NCBI RefSeq assembly: GCF_027484705.1
Contig: NZ_JAIXSL010000024.1
Coordinates: 151,725-215,724 of the forward strand
Direction of reading: 5' to 3'
DNA: 64,000 nucleotides
From: Flavobacterium sp.
GTDB taxonomy: Bacteria > Bacteroidota > Bacteroidia > Flavobacteriales > Flavobacteriaceae
Shown: one piece after another, positions 53,149 through 63,900 of the stretch
How the letters are laid out: every line of letters begins with the position of its first letter
Numbering within the stretch: position 1 is the stretch's first letter
Notes under the pieces: model-generated
Database searches by the model: none
Seen by the model: the letters and a program-made list of their open reading frames with translations, nothing else
Told to the model about the DNA's origin: nothing
Program-made: the position numbers and the translations under genes

Positions 53149-56133
53149 ATGCAGAATAGAGGACTCGTTAAATTTTTTGCAATTTTATTTGCATTGGTAA
53201 GTATTTACCAACTTTCTTTCACTTTCGTTTCACATAATGTTGAAAATGACGCTAAGATTTTTGCGAAAGGCAATTCCGAAAAAGAATTAAAGTATCTGGA
53301 TTCGATCGGGAAAGAAAAAGTTTTCAATCTCGGATTTACTGATTTCACTTATAATGAAGTGAAAGACAAGAAAATCAACAAAGGTCTTGACCTTGAAGGT
53401 GGAATCAACGTGCAATTACAAATTTCCGTAAAAGACATCATCAAAGGATTGGCTAACAATTCTAAAAACCCTGTATTCAACCAGGCATTGGCTAATGCTA
53501 CCAAAAATCGTCAGGGTAACGAAGATTACTTAGACGTATTCTTCAGAGAATTTGAAACGGCTGCAGCGGGAACTACTAAATTAGCTTCTCCGGATATTTT
53601 CGCTAACAAAACCTTAGGCGACGAGATCAATTTCAAAATGACTGATGACCAAGCTAAAAAAGTCATCCGAAGAAAAGTAGACGAATCTATTGAATCCGCT
53701 TTTGAGGTATTGAGAAAACGTATCGATAAATTCGGGGTTACGCAACCGAACATCCAAAAATTAGGACAATCAGGAAGAATCCTTGTGGAACTTCCGGGTG
53801 CTAAAGATGTAGACCGTATCAAAAAATTATTGCAAAGTACGGCGCAGTTGGAGTTCTGGGAAACTTACAAAATCGATGAGATGGGTAATTTCCTTATGGC
53901 GGCGAACAATGCTTTGAAAGCAACAGAAAAAGAAGTGGCTCCGGCTGCAGAAACCAAAACAGCGGTTAACGATTCCATCAACAAATTGTTGACGGATGAT
54001 AAAGTAAAAGATTCAACGGCTACTAAAAAAGGACAAAATCCATTATTAGACAAATTTGTTAGCCAAGGTGGAGGCGCTATCTTAGCGGTTGTTGATCCTA
54101 AAGATACTGCTGCGATCAATACTTACTTGAAAAGACAAGACATCAAAAACTTATTGCCCGCTGACAAACGTTACGCAAAATTCGTTTGGGGAAAACCATC
54201 TGTAGATGTTGATGAGAAAACCAAAAAAGAAGTTACTACAGTTGGTTTATATGCTTTAAAAGGCAACAGAGACAACCAGGCTTCTATGAGTGGAGGTGTG
54301 GTTACGGATGCTAAAGATTCCTTCGACCAATTAGGAAAACCATCGGTAACAATGCAGATGAACGGTGCCGGTGCGAAAGCATGGGAAGAATTAACCGGAA
54401 AAGCCTACAGCACTAAAGGATATATCGCGATTGTTCTTGATGATATCGTATATTCTGCTCCGGGTGTAACCAGCGGTCCAATTTCAGGCGGACGTTCTGA
54501 AATCTCCGGTGTTTTTGATGTTACAGAAACTAAAGATTTAGCGAACGTACTAAGAGCCGGTAAATTGCCAGCGGCTGCAGAAATCGTACAATCAGAAGTA
54601 GTCGGGCCATCCTTAGGTCAGGAAGCTATTGACAACGGTACGACTTCAGCTTTAGTTGGATTGTTAATCGTTGCTTTATGGATGCTTGTCTATTACGGAA
54701 AAGCAGGTTGGTTCGCAAACATTGCTCTGATCATCAACTTATTGTTCTTATTCGGAATCTTAGCTAGCTTAGGTGCAGTATTGACTTTGCCGGGTATTGC
54801 AGGTATCGTACTGACAATGGGTACGGCAGTCGATGCGAACATCATCATCTATGAAAGGGCGAAAGAAGAACTCCGACTCGGAAAAACCATCGAAGAAGCG
54901 ATCAAAGCGTCTTTCGGCTGGAAAGGAGCGATGCGTTCTATCGTCGATGCGAACGTAACCCACGTACTTACAGGTGCTGTGTTATTGATTTTCGGTACAG
55001 GTCCAATCCAAGGTTTTGCTACTACTTTATTGATTGGTATCGCAACGTCTTTATTCACCTCAATTTTCATCACCAGAATCCTTTTGGACTGGAGCGTCAA
55101 CAAAGGCAACAAACTGACTTTCGTAACCGGTTTCTCTAAAAACTTCTTTACGAACTTCCATTTCGATTTCCTTAAGATCAAAAAATATACTTACGCATTC
55201 TCGATTATTGTATGTATCGTAAGTGTTGTTTCATTAGCAACGCACGGATTGAACTACGGTGTAGATTTCAAAGGCGGACGAACTTTCCAAGTGCGTTTCG
55301 AAAAACCGGTTTCTGCAGAATTGGTTCGCGAAGAATTGCTTAAAGTATTTGAAGGTAGCGCCGAAGCCAAAGTATTTGGAAAAGACAACCAATTGAAAAT
55401 CACAACGAAATATAAAGTTGACGAATCAGGTTCAGAAGCCGATGCGGCGGTAAACAGAGTGCTTTACGACAACCTCAAAAAACATTTCAATGCCGATATG
55501 ACTTATGAAAAATTCGTCAATATCTATGAAGGTAAGAAATGGGGTATCGTGCAAGGTTCAAAAGTTTCTGCAGCAGTTTCAGATGATATCAAAACCAATT
55601 CTTACTGGGCGGTGCTTGGCGCCATGTTCATCGTATGTTTATACTTGGTCATCAGTTTCAGAAAATGGCAATACAGTTTGGGTGCCCTTGCAGCGGTTGC
55701 GCATGACGTGATCTTCGTATTGGGAATGTACTCTTTATTGTGGAAATACATGCCATTCGGAATGGAAATCGACCAGCACTTCATCGCGGCGATTCTTACC
55801 GTTATCGGTTACTCGATGAACGATACCGTAATCGTATTCGACAGGGTTCGTGAATACCTTGGCGGTAAAGAAAAAGGAACTTTCAACCAGATCGTAAACA
55901 AATCAATCAACTCTACGATGTCAAGAACCATCAATACATCACTCACGATGATCTTGGTATTATTGATCATGTTCATCTTCGGTGGCGAATCGATCAGAGG
56001 ATTCATCTTCGCGATGCTCATTGGTATCGTAGTAGGAACGTATTCTTCACTATTCATCGCAACGCCGGTATTGTGTGATACGATTTCTAAAGCAGAACAC
56101 AAAAGAATCGAAGAAGAGCACAACCAAGCGTAA
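53149..56133 (+). CDS. secDF: Protein translocase subunit SecDF (fusion)
   Basis: A 994-residue inner-membrane protein in which SecD and SecF are fused. It uses the proton-motive force to help pull proteins through SecYEG. The SecD half has one N-terminal helix, DLEGGINVQLQIS, a large periplasmic P1 domain (about residues 60-500) including an Ala/Lys-rich insertion near 260-300, and a five-helix block with GTAVDANIIIYERAKEEL. The SecF half starts near residue 680 with YGVDFKGGRTFQVRF and has YSMNDTVIVFDRVREYLGG, then the conserved TSLTMILVLLIMFIFGG helix. A short polar tail ends it. The fusion is usual in Bacteroidetes. Confidence 0.96.
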   Translation: MQNRGLVKFFAILFALVSIYQLSFTFVSHNVENDAKIFAKGNSEKELKYLDSIGKEKVFNLGFTDFTYNEVKDKKINKGLDLEGGINVQLQISVKDIIKGLANNSKNPVFNQALANATKNRQGNEDYLDVFFREFETAAAGTTKLASPDIFANKTLGDEINFKMTDDQAKKVIRRKVDESIESAFEVLRKRIDKFGVTQPNIQKLGQSGRILVELPGAKDVDRIKKLLQSTAQLEFWETYKIDEMGNFLMAANNALKATEKEVAPAAETKTAVNDSINKLLTDDKVKDSTATKKGQNPLLDKFVSQGGGAILAVVDPKDTAAINTYLKRQDIKNLLPADKRYAKFVWGKPSVDVDEKTKKEVTTVGLYALKGNRDNQASMSGGVVTDAKDSFDQLGKPSVTMQMNGAGAKAWEELTGKAYSTKGYIAIVLDDIVYSAPGVTSGPISGGRSEISGVFDVTETKDLANVLRAGKLPAAAEIVQSEVVGPSLGQEAIDNGTTSALVGLLIVALWMLVYYGKAGWFANIALIINLLFLFGILASLGAVLTLPGIAGIVLTMGTAVDANIIIYERAKEELRLGKTIEEAIKASFGWKGAMRSIVDANVTHVLTGAVLLIFGTGPIQGFATTLLIGIATSLFTSIFITRILLDWSVNKGNKLTFVTGFSKNFFTNFHFDFLKIKKYTYAFSIIVCIVSVVSLATHGLNYGVDFKGGRTFQVRFEKPVSAELVREELLKVFEGSAEAKVFGKDNQLKITTKYKVDESGSEADAAVNRVLYDNLKKHFNADMTYEKFVNIYEGKKWGIVQGSKVSAAVSDDIKTNSYWAVLGAMFIVCLYLVISFRKWQYSLGALAAVAHDVIFVLGMYSLLWKYMPFGMEIDQHFIAAILTVIGYSMNDTVIVFDRVREYLGGKEKGTFNQIVNKSINSTMSRTINTSLTMILVLLIMFIFGGESIRGFIFAMLIGIVVGTYSSLFIATPVLCDTISKAEHKRIEEEHNQA

Positions 56134-56151
56134 TCTTCATTTCAGTTATAG

Positions 56152-56182
56152 CAAAAGCCCGATCGTGATGTCGGGCTTTTTT
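56152..56182 (+). terminator. Intrinsic terminator of secDF
   Basis: AAAAGCCCGA (56153-56162) pairs with TCGGGCTTTT (56171-56180), an almost perfect hairpin followed by T residues. Confidence 0.85.
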
Positions 56183-56192
56183 ATTTTATCAT

Positions 56193-56269
56193 TTTTTAGG
56201 AGCTGTTTCCCGCTATCCGTTACAAGTCCTCACTGCGTTCCGGGCTTTTCACTACTATCGGGGCTAGGG
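56193..56269 (+). repeat. Flavobacterial intergenic repeat (GGGGCTAGGG element), copy 1
   Basis: It shares an ordered set of blocks with 59989-60074 (minus): TTTTTAGRAGC, TCCCGCT, TACAA, TTTTCAYTAC and ATCGGGGCTAGGG, with a variable GC-rich centre. It does not code for a convincing protein. I recognise this type of sequence as a recurrent extragenic element of Flavobacterium genomes. Confidence 0.65.
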
Positions 56270-56319
56270 ATTCAGTGCTTTTATTTAGCTGTGGTTTTAC
56301 TTCCGGCCAGCGCGCCACC

Positions 56320-56384
56320 TGGCTCCTTCGCTAAAACAGTCCACCGGACTGTTTTTTAACGCTCGGCCCTAATCAGGGCTAGGG
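56320..56384. repeat. GC-rich hairpin with a second GGGCTAGGG end (partial repeat copy)
   Basis: AAAACAGTCC (56333-56342) pairs perfectly with GGACTGTTTT (56346-56355) across a 3-nt loop and is followed by ATCAGGGCTAGGG (56372-56384). It resembles the end of the element above, so it may be a shortened copy lying next to it. The hairpin could also terminate transcription in either direction. Confidence 0.5.
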
Positions 56385-56393
56385 CATCCGTGG

Positions 56394-57131
56394 TTATTTT
56401 ACGACTTTACCAATCCTAAGCAATAAAGGGAAATTAACGTGTCTGGTTTGGTTTCCAAAAGCGAGCTTCAAATCTTCAGCAATCAAATCTAAAGGATTGA
56501 TGTTATTGGTTTTAATATAATGCTTCACCGCCGACCACGTATTGAGATAACCGATCAGATGGTCAAAGTTCCATTCATAAGAATTGTTGAAATGGGGCGC
56601 GCTGATTTCCTCAAAAGGAAAAGGAATCGTCCGGTAATGCTCGTCGATATAGCGTCTTTCGGCATCCCAATACGTACCAATGATGTCTTCGTAAAAAGTA
56701 CTGATTAGTGCGTCAATTTCCGTTGAAATCTCCAATCGTCCGTAACCGATTACTACCAGTAAGGCATTGTCCTTTGCAGTTCGGTTCACTTCGCGATAGA
56801 ACTTCTCAAAATCAAACCAATGAATGGCTTGCGCCACAACAATCAAATCGAAAGTGTTGTCCGGAAAGTCAGTTTGCTCCGCAGCCTGAACGGAATAATG
56901 GATGTTGTCTAATTTTGGAGCCTGGTTAATTTGCGCCTCGCTGATGTCTGTAGCGTAAACATTTTCAAAAAATGGAGAGAGTTTCACAGCCACTTGTCCA
57001 TTTCCGGTACCACAATCCCAAGCCGTTTTAGGATTTGGAATAAGCGAATTCAAATAACTGAAAAACGCCTCCGGATAAGTCGGGCGATACAAAGCGTATT
57101 GGTCGGAAGCCGTTGAAAAGTTGTCTTTCAT
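56394..57131 (-). CDS. Class I SAM-dependent methyltransferase
   Basis: A 245-residue methyltransferase. The start at 57131 (MKDNFSTASDQYALYRPTYP) gives the characteristic opening, and the longer frame only adds upstream sequence. Motif I is TAWDCGTGNGQVAVKL, followed by VYATDISEAQINQAP and FDLIVVAQAIHWFDFEKFYR. The YALYRPTYP and AIHWFD blocks are shared with yeast-Tmt1/CRG1-like and related small-molecule methyltransferases, so the substrate could be an organic acid or another small metabolite. It starts 20 nt after the lgt stop and is probably co-transcribed with it. Confidence 0.87.
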   Translation of the reverse strand: MKDNFSTASDQYALYRPTYPEAFFSYLNSLIPNPKTAWDCGTGNGQVAVKLSPFFENVYATDISEAQINQAPKLDNIHYSVQAAEQTDFPDNTFDLIVVAQAIHWFDFEKFYREVNRTAKDNALLVVIGYGRLEISTEIDALISTFYEDIIGTYWDAERRYIDEHYRTIPFPFEEISAPHFNNSYEWNFDHLIGYLNTWSAVKHYIKTNNINPLDLIAEDLKLAFGNQTRHVNFPLLLRIGKVVK

Positions 57132-57151
57132 CAGCGTTTGTTTACAGATTG

Positions 57152-58081
57152 TTACTCTCCTGCAATAGGCTTGTCGGCAGTGAATACGAAATACAACCCG
57201 ATCAGTATAAACGGAATGCTGAGCCATTGTCCTGTAGAAAACAAGCCAAGGTATTCTTCAATGCCGCCTTGGCTTTCTTTGACATATTCCACAACGAAAC
57301 GCACTGTCCAAAGTAATATTAAGAATAATCCGAATAAGAAGCCCTGACGTTCTCTGACGTCGGTTTTCCAGTATAGGAAAAACAGGATTGCAAAAACGAA
57401 TACATAACAAATCGATTCATATAATTGTGCCGGATGTTTGGCAGGAACTTCCTGTAAAAGTGCCGCAAATTTAGGATCATTGACAATCGCGTGATAAGCG
57501 TCTTTCGCATTGGGAATTTGCGTTCTGTTTATCGCATCGCGAGCGCTGAAATAATCCCTCACAAACCGGATTCCAAAAACGGAATCTGTGGTGGTTCCCA
57601 CAATTTCAGAGTTGAAGAAGTTTCCGATACGCACAAATATAGCACCGCTAGCTACCGGAATAACCACGCGGTCGAGAACCCAAAGCATCGGGCGTTTCAT
57701 GATGTTTTTGCTAAAGAAATACATTGCGACTATGATCGCAATGGCTGCGCCGTGACTCGCCAATCCTTGAAAACCCGTAAATTCAAAAACCGGATCAAAA
57801 CGGAAAGGCAATAAAATTTCAGAAAGATGGTTGCTGTAGTATTCCCAATCGTAGAAGAACACGTGTCCGAGTCTTGCGCCGAGTAAGGTTGCTAAAACCG
57901 TCCAGATGAACAGCGAATCGAGTTTTTCTAGCGGTTCGTTTTCGCGTTCAAAAATACGCTTCATGATATACCAACCGAGTCCAAAAGCAATGACAAACAT
58001 CAAGCTGTAATACCGGATGACAAAAAAACCGAGATCAATACCTTCTGTTGGATTCCAAATGATGGATAATGCTGTACTCAT
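57152..58081 (-). CDS. lgt: Prolipoprotein diacylglyceryl transferase
   Basis: A 309-residue inner-membrane enzyme that attaches diacylglycerol from phosphatidylglycerol to the lipobox Cys, the first step of lipoprotein maturation. About seven membrane helices are visible. Key motifs are IRYYSLMFVIAFGLGWYI, GARLGHVFFYDWEYY, GLASHGAAIAIIVAMYF (the HGG-like motif), FVRIGNFFNSEIVG with the essential Arg and Asn/Glu, and AKHPAQLYESICYVFVF. Bacteroidetes proteins show the SHGAA variant. The methyltransferase and yidD lie beside it. Confidence 0.95.
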   Translation of the reverse strand: MSTALSIIWNPTEGIDLGFFVIRYYSLMFVIAFGLGWYIMKRIFERENEPLEKLDSLFIWTVLATLLGARLGHVFFYDWEYYSNHLSEILLPFRFDPVFEFTGFQGLASHGAAIAIIVAMYFFSKNIMKRPMLWVLDRVVIPVASGAIFVRIGNFFNSEIVGTTTDSVFGIRFVRDYFSARDAINRTQIPNAKDAYHAIVNDPKFAALLQEVPAKHPAQLYESICYVFVFAILFFLYWKTDVRERQGFLFGLFLILLWTVRFVVEYVKESQGGIEEYLGLFSTGQWLSIPFILIGLYFVFTADKPIAGE

Positions 58082-58144
58082 GGTTGGGGTTTTATGATTT
58101 CCTGTAAAAATAAAGATTTAAAATAAATTTTTCCTTAAAATAAG

Positions 58145-58393
58145 TTAATCTTTAGCGGTAGTTTTTTTCGGAGGCACCGGATCATAACCTGTTTTTCCCC
58201 ACGGATGGCAACTCAAAATCCGTTTGATGGCGAGATAATTTCCATAGAAAATACCGTGCGTTTGGATGGCTTCGATTGCGTATTGCGAACAAGTCGGATC
58301 GAAACGACAGCTCGAAGGCGTAAACGGAGAAATCGCGGTCTGATAAAACCGAATCAAGAGGATGAACGGAAACCGAAGGATTTTCGCAAACAT
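58145..58393 (-). CDS. yidD: Membrane protein insertion efficiency factor YidD
   Basis: An 82-residue protein of the YidD family, which aids YidC-dependent insertion of membrane proteins. The N-terminal amphipathic/hydrophobic part ([17 protein letters not shown]) is followed by the hallmark [21 protein letters not shown] and [12 protein letters not shown]. Here it neighbours lgt and cysS and not the rpmH-rnpA-yidC cluster, which is frequent in Bacteroidetes. Confidence 0.95.
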   Translation of the reverse strand: MFAKILRFPFILLIRFYQTAISPFTPSSCRFDPTCSQYAIEAIQTHGIFYGNYLAIKRILSCHPWGKTGYDPVPPKKTTAKD

Positions 58394-58408
58394 TTTATGA
58401 AGTTGTTA

Positions 58409-58453
58409 GTTTGCAGTTCGCAGTAAAGGTTCAAATCATCCGCCACTGCAAAC
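58409..58453. repeat. 9-bp inverted repeat between cysS and yidD
   Basis: GTTTGCAGT (58409-58417) and ACTGCAAAC (58445-58453) are perfect inverted copies separated by 27 nt. With no T run it is not a standard terminator, but it may form a hairpin in the cysS mRNA tail. Confidence 0.5.
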
Positions 58454-58466
58454 CGTTAACTATGAA

Positions 58467-59945
58467 TTATATGCTAAACGTAGTGCCGTCTTTTCCGTCT
58501 TTCAACTGAATGCCTATAGCAATCAACTGGTCGCGGATTTGGTCTGACATCGCGAAATTCTTGTTCGCGCGCGCTTCGTTACGCATGTTAATGAGCATGT
58601 GCACGACGCCTTCGAGTTTTTGGGTGTTGCTTCCGGTTTCTTTTTCGTTGGTCAGTCCTAAAACATCAAAGACAAACGCGTTGATCGTGGTTTTTAGAAT
58701 GTCCAGATCGCCAGCCGTAATTGTAGCCGAACCGTCATTTAAGATGTTGATGAAACGAACGCCTTCAAACAAATGCGCAATCAGGATTGGCGTATTGAAA
58801 TCGTCGTTCATTGCGTCATAACACCATTGTTTCCAACTGGCAACATCAACCGTCGATTGGCTTGCGGTTTTGATTTCACTTAAAAGTCCTAATGCTTCCA
58901 TCAATCTGTTGTAGCCTTTTTCAGCAGCGACAATAGCGTCATCGGAAAAATCGAGTACGCTTCTGTAATGCGCCTGCAACATAAAAAATCTCGCGACACT
59001 TGGCGAAAACGCTTTGCTCAAAAACGGACTTTCACCCGTCAGGATCTCGCGCGGCAGAATATTGTTTCCGGTAGATTTTGCCATTTTCTTACCGTTTAAA
59101 GTAAGCATGTTGGCGTGCATCCAATAATTGACCGGTGTTTGTCCGGTGCAGGCTTCGTTCTGTGCGATTTCACATTCGTGGTGCGGGAATTTCAGATCCA
59201 TGCCACCGCCGTGAATGTCAAAATGGTTGCCGAGATATTTGGTGCTCATCGCAGTACATTCGAGATGCCAGCCCGGGAAACCGTCGCCCCAAGGGGAAGG
59301 CCAGCGCATGATGTGTTGTGGTTCGGCTTTTTTCCAGAGTGCGAAATCCTGTGGGTTTCTCTTGTCGGATTGTCCGTCGGTGTCGCGCGTATTGGCGAGC
59401 ATTTCTTCGATGTTGCGGCCGCTGAGTTTTCCGTAGTGGTTCGTTTCGTTGAATTTGACAACATCAAAATAAACGGAACCGTTAGATTCGTAACCGATCC
59501 CGCTTTCTATAATTTTTTTGACGATCTCAATTTGTTCGATGATATGACCGGTTGCTGTCGGCTCAATGCTTGGTGGCAGAAAATTGAACGCGTTCAGGAT
59601 CTCGTGGAAATCTACGGTGTATTGTTGTACGACTTCCATAGGTTCGAGCTGTTCGAGCCTTGCTTTTTTGGCAATCTTGTCTTCGCCTTCATCGACGTCG
59701 TCTACGATATGCCCGACATCGGTGATGTTGCGCACATAACGCACTTTGTAACCCAAATGCAAAAAGTATCTGAAAATCACATCAAACGACATGAAGGTTC
59801 TGACGTTGCCCAAATGCACATTGCTGTATACGGTCGGGCCGCAGACATACATGCCGACATTGCCTTCGTGTATGGGTTGGAACAGTTCCTTCTCGCCCGA
59901 GAGTGAGTTGTATATTTTTAGCGTTTGATTTTTGTCGATTGGCAT
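58467..59945 (-). CDS. cysS: Cysteinyl-tRNA synthetase
   Basis: A 492-residue class I aminoacyl-tRNA synthetase that charges tRNA-Cys. The zinc ligand Cys is in [17 protein letters not shown], where HLGN is the HIGH signature, and further zinc ligands are in WHLECTAMS and [13 protein letters not shown]. The KMSKS loop appears as [12 protein letters not shown]. The C-terminal anticodon-binding helices have the usual length. A long open frame on the other strand (59115-59906) is only its shadow. Confidence 0.96.
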   Translation of the reverse strand: MPIDKNQTLKIYNSLSGEKELFQPIHEGNVGMYVCGPTVYSNVHLGNVRTFMSFDVIFRYFLHLGYKVRYVRNITDVGHIVDDVDEGEDKIAKKARLEQLEPMEVVQQYTVDFHEILNAFNFLPPSIEPTATGHIIEQIEIVKKIIESGIGYESNGSVYFDVVKFNETNHYGKLSGRNIEEMLANTRDTDGQSDKRNPQDFALWKKAEPQHIMRWPSPWGDGFPGWHLECTAMSTKYLGNHFDIHGGGMDLKFPHHECEIAQNEACTGQTPVNYWMHANMLTLNGKKMAKSTGNNILPREILTGESPFLSKAFSPSVARFFMLQAHYRSVLDFSDDAIVAAEKGYNRLMEALGLLSEIKTASQSTVDVASWKQWCYDAMNDDFNTPILIAHLFEGVRFINILNDGSATITAGDLDILKTTINAFVFDVLGLTNEKETGSNTQKLEGVVHMLINMRNEARANKNFAMSDQIRDQLIAIGIQLKDGKDGTTFSI

Positions 59946-59988
59946 TGATGCGTGAATTTGATGTTTATGCGTAATCTTGGTACTGTTG

Positions 59989-60074
59989 CCCTAGCCCCGA
60001 TCGTAATGAAAATCCTTTGGCGGCGGGGTTCGCCGCCAAAGATTGTATTGAAGAGCGGGATTGGCTTCTAAAAA
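59989..60074 (-). repeat. Flavobacterial intergenic repeat (GGGGCTAGGG element), copy 2
   Basis: Read on the minus strand it starts TTTTTAGAAGCCAATCCCGCT and ends TTTTCATTACGATCGGGGCTAGGG, quoted here as blocks, in the same order as copy 1. The centre is a strong GC-rich hairpin (TTTGGCGGCG with CGCCGCCAAA). It fills the interval between folE and cysS, and could terminate folE transcripts. Confidence 0.65.
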
Positions 60075-60076
60075 CT

Positions 60077-60748
60077 TTAAAACTTCGTGTCGAGCTTGAT
60101 GAATTCCAAAAACTCTCTGCGTTTCAAATCGTCTTTAAATTGGCCGCCATATTCTGCTGTAACGGTACTGCTTTCGATATCGCGGATGCCTCTGGAATTG
60201 ACACAAAGGTGTTTCGCATCGATGACGCAGGCTACGTCTTCAGTGCCCAGCGCGTGTTGCAATTCCTGTACGATCTGCATCGTAAGGCGTTCCTGAACCT
60301 GTGGGCGTTTGGCATAATAGTCTACGATGCGGTTCATTTTTGAAAGCCCGATGACGCGACCGCTGGAAATGTAAGCGACATGCGCTCTTCCGACAATCGG
60401 CAACATATGGTGTTCGCAAGTAGAGTAGAGCGTGATGTTTTTCTCTACGAGCATTTCGCCGTATTTGTAGTTGTTTTCGAACGTGGAAGCATTCGGTTTT
60501 TTGTTCGGGTTTAAGCCTCCGAAAAGTTCTTTTACAAACATTTTTGCGACACGGTTGGGTGTGCCTTTGAGACTGTCGTCCGTGAGGTCGATTCCGAGGG
60601 TGTGCAGGATGTTATGAACGTCTTTTTTTATCGATTCGATTTTTTGTTCGTCGGAGATGTCGAAGGCATCGTTCCGGATTGGGTTTGTGGCTTTAGTTGG
60701 GACATGGTTGTCTCCAATTTCATCATGAAATTCGTCGTTTGTTGTCAT
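60077..60748 (-). CDS. folE: GTP cyclohydrolase I
   Basis: A 223-residue enzyme that converts GTP to dihydroneopterin triphosphate, the first step of folate/pterin synthesis. The start at 60748 (MTTNDEFHDEIGDNHVPTKA) is preferred, because the frame to 60820 covers the promoter. Zinc ligands are Cys and His in TLYSTCEHHMLPIVGRAHVA, quoted as STCEHHMLP, and Cys in AKHLCVNSRGIRD. Further motifs are VIGLSKMNRIVDYYAKRPQ and TVTAEYGGQF. A short acidic N-terminal extension is typical of Flavobacteria. Confidence 0.96.
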   Translation of the reverse strand: MTTNDEFHDEIGDNHVPTKATNPIRNDAFDISDEQKIESIKKDVHNILHTLGIDLTDDSLKGTPNRVAKMFVKELFGGLNPNKKPNASTFENNYKYGEMLVEKNITLYSTCEHHMLPIVGRAHVAYISSGRVIGLSKMNRIVDYYAKRPQVQERLTMQIVQELQHALGTEDVACVIDAKHLCVNSRGIRDIESSTVTAEYGGQFKDDLKRREFLEFIKLDTKF

Positions 60749-60787
60749 TAAATAAGTGAGATTTTGATAGCAATTCTTTTTCAGCTT

Positions 60788-60820
60788 CAAAGATAAATAA
60801 TAAAAACTTAAGTATTCCAA
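60788..60820 (-). promoter_or_regulatory. Bacteroidetes-type promoter of folE
   Basis: On the minus strand TTG, 22 nt, TATCTTTG, within the TTG-N17-23-TAnnTTTG consensus. The -7 box lies 39 nt upstream of the preferred ATG. Confidence 0.6.
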
Positions 60821-60905
60821 AGGGTGTTAAATTTTAAACTTATTTAAATATAGAAACAAATTATTGTAAAAATTTTGTAAATTTCGCTGCCAAAAAAAAC
60901 CAACA

Positions 60906-63900
60906 ATGAAAAAGATTTTACTTTATTTTATACTCATTCTCATGGGTATAACTAAAATATATTCACAAAATTTAGCTGCCAACGGTGATTTTTCCTTAGG
61001 GAATAGTGGTTTCTTTTCCGACTATGCCAATGCAGCTACAAATACTGGTAATGCCTCTCCGCTCTTTGGAGTGGTCGCGGATCCGAGTACGTGGGATGCG
61101 AGTTATCCGGCCTGTACCGACCATACCGGTTCTTCAGGGAATATGCTGGTTTTAAATAGCGCGAACGTCAATAACATTGTTTGGAGAGAAACTATTCCGG
61201 TTACTCCTGGGAAAAATTATGCGTTCAGTTATTGGGTTCATTCTTTACAGAATACCGATCCTGCATCATTAAAAGTAGTAATCAATGGGGTTGCGGTCGG
61301 GACTGCTTCAACAGCTCCTGCTACGGCGGTTTGCGGAACTTGGCTCAAAATTACTGTGAACTGGAATTCTGGTGTAAGCAACGCTGCCATTGTTGATATT
61401 ATGCATAATGCAACATTAATAGGAAATGCTTTTGCTATCGATGATATTACTTTTACCGCTTTGCCAACGGCAACGATTACGGGTACTAATTCGGTTTGTC
61501 AGAATAGTGTCGGGAATCTAATCACGTTTACCGGAGCTGATGGGATTGCGCCGTATACCTTTATTTATAACATCAATGGTGGTTCAAGTCAATCTATAAT
61601 CACGACCACAGGAAGCAGTGTTACTTTGCCAATTCCTACCACTGCGACAGGTGTCTTCAATTACAATTTGGAGAGCGTTTCTTACGGAACTACTACCGTA
61701 TATACCCAGAATCAAACCGGCACAGCAACAATTACGGTGCTTCCTTTGCCTACGGCGACCATCTTCGGAGATGCTTATGTTTGTTCCGGAGCTTCAGGTG
61801 TCGTTACTTTTGCTGGAACACCAAATGCAACCGTAAACTACACCATCAATAGCGGCCCGGTTCAAACAGTACTTTTGGACGGTTCAGGAAATGCTGCAGT
61901 TTCCTCTGGAGTATTAACGGCCAGTAGTGTTTATGAGTTGGTTACAGTTGATTCGAATGGAACCACGAATTGCAGTCAGCAGGTTACAGGATCTGCTACA
62001 TTAAGTGTTCCTGCGGCATCAGCTTTTGGGAATACGACAATTTCTCCTGGAGGATCAGCAGTAATAACATTCTTTGGTACACCGGGAGTAACGGTGAATT
62101 TCACTTCTCCATTGGGTACTCATAGTGTTGTGTTAAGTGCAACCGGAGTAGGGTATTTCAATGTTCCTTACATAGATAGTACTACTATTTTTACGTTGGT
62201 TGACGCTACAGTTGGTGCTTGTTCGACAGCTTTGTCGGGTACTGTTACCATTACCGTTCGTGCGCTTTGTGATATCGCTAGTGCAGGAACCTTACCGCTT
62301 GCCGAGGTCAATATAATAGCACCTCAAGCGGTTTGTAATTTAGGACAATGTACCGATTTATTTGCAGAATATACGAAGATTGCCACTACTGATGATGGTG
62401 TTAGTACTACAGACGATTATGCAGTATGTTCTATTCCTTATGCACCTTCGTTTCCTTTCACAGGAGGAACTGTGCTCAACGCAACTTGCGATGACGCATG
62501 GTCTCCGATTGTTACCCTTCCTTTTGATTTCAATTTTTACGGCAACTGTTATAATAATGTTGTGATCGGATCAAATGGCCTTATCTCTTTTGATTTAGCC
62601 TACACTCCAAGTCCGTGTCCTATGCTACAGTATTGTGAATGGAATTATAATACAACAATTCCTAATGGAGGATTTCCTATCAAGAATGCTATTTATGGGG
62701 TGTATCAGGATACCAGAGTCGATACCGTGGCCGATTTGTCTACTCAAAATGTAAATTATTACGTATTAGATTCAGGACCGAATGCTGCTCCCAATAGAGT
62801 TTTTGTAGCGAATTTTAATAGATTAGATTTATTTGGCTGTGAGACTAGCCCGAACAAGCAAACCAGTCAAATCGTAATTCATGAAACTACTAATATTATT
62901 GAAGTTTTAGTAAACAAGAGAACTTCTTGTACGACTTGGACTAATCCTAACGGAATGATTGGTATTCAAAATCAAGCTGGAACAGCAGCCAAAGCAGCAC
63001 CGGGGAGAAATTCAGGAACTTGGAGCGCCAATACTGAAGCTTGGCGTTTTTCTCCAATTGGAAAGCCAAGCGCTACGACTACAGAACTTAGTTGGGAGTT
63101 GAATGGCGGCCCAATCGGATCGATCAATGAAAATCCGTTGACGGTTTGTCCGACAGTTTCAGGTACTTATTCTGCAGTGGTTAAGTATAAAAAATGTAAT
63201 GGCACTACAGTCAGAGTTCAAGATGATGTGACGGTTAACGTTGCGACACCCTTGCCGGTTATCAATCCGCAAAACATTACTTTTTGCTCTTCAACTTTGC
63301 CTCCCTATACAGTTGATATCGATCAAAATACAGCGATGTTGAGTACGATTCCAGTTGCTGATCAGGGCAATTATAGTATCACTTATTACGAGCGTTTTGA
63401 TGATGCAAAATTTGCGGCTCCTAACAATATTACTAATTTGACAACTTATCAAGTGTCATTGGTTCCTAAGACAATATATGTTCGTATTGAAGATCTTGTC
63501 ACGACAGGTTGTTATAATGTAAGGTCATTTGTAATCGATGTAGTGTCGAGTCCTTCTGGGACATTTTCTTATTCCGGATCACCTTATTGTAACAATGATT
63601 CAGTACTAAAATTACCAACACTGTTTTCTTTAACTGCGGGAGGTACTTTTACAGCTTCTTCTCCCAATTTGATAATCAACGGTACTACCGGCGCTATCAC
63701 AGCTTCAGCAAGTCAAATAGGTATTTATACCGTAAGTTATGATATTCCGGCTACAGCTTTGTGCCCAGCATTTCATTATGATACTTTAGTGGAGATTATA
63801 GCCTGTAGTTGTAATGTCACAGCTTCCTCCTCATTAGAAACGGTTTGTGTAGGAATGGCGATACCTTTGATTACTTACACATCTTCTACAGTAGCGACTT

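Noticed and set aside
56075..56359. 94-codon plus-strand frame after secDF
   Set aside because: It begins inside secDF and then crosses the terminator and the intergenic repeat, so it is not a plausible gene.
59115..59906. 263-codon open frame on the plus strand
   Set aside because: It lies wholly antisense to cysS, whose protein is unmistakable, and its translation resembles no protein family.
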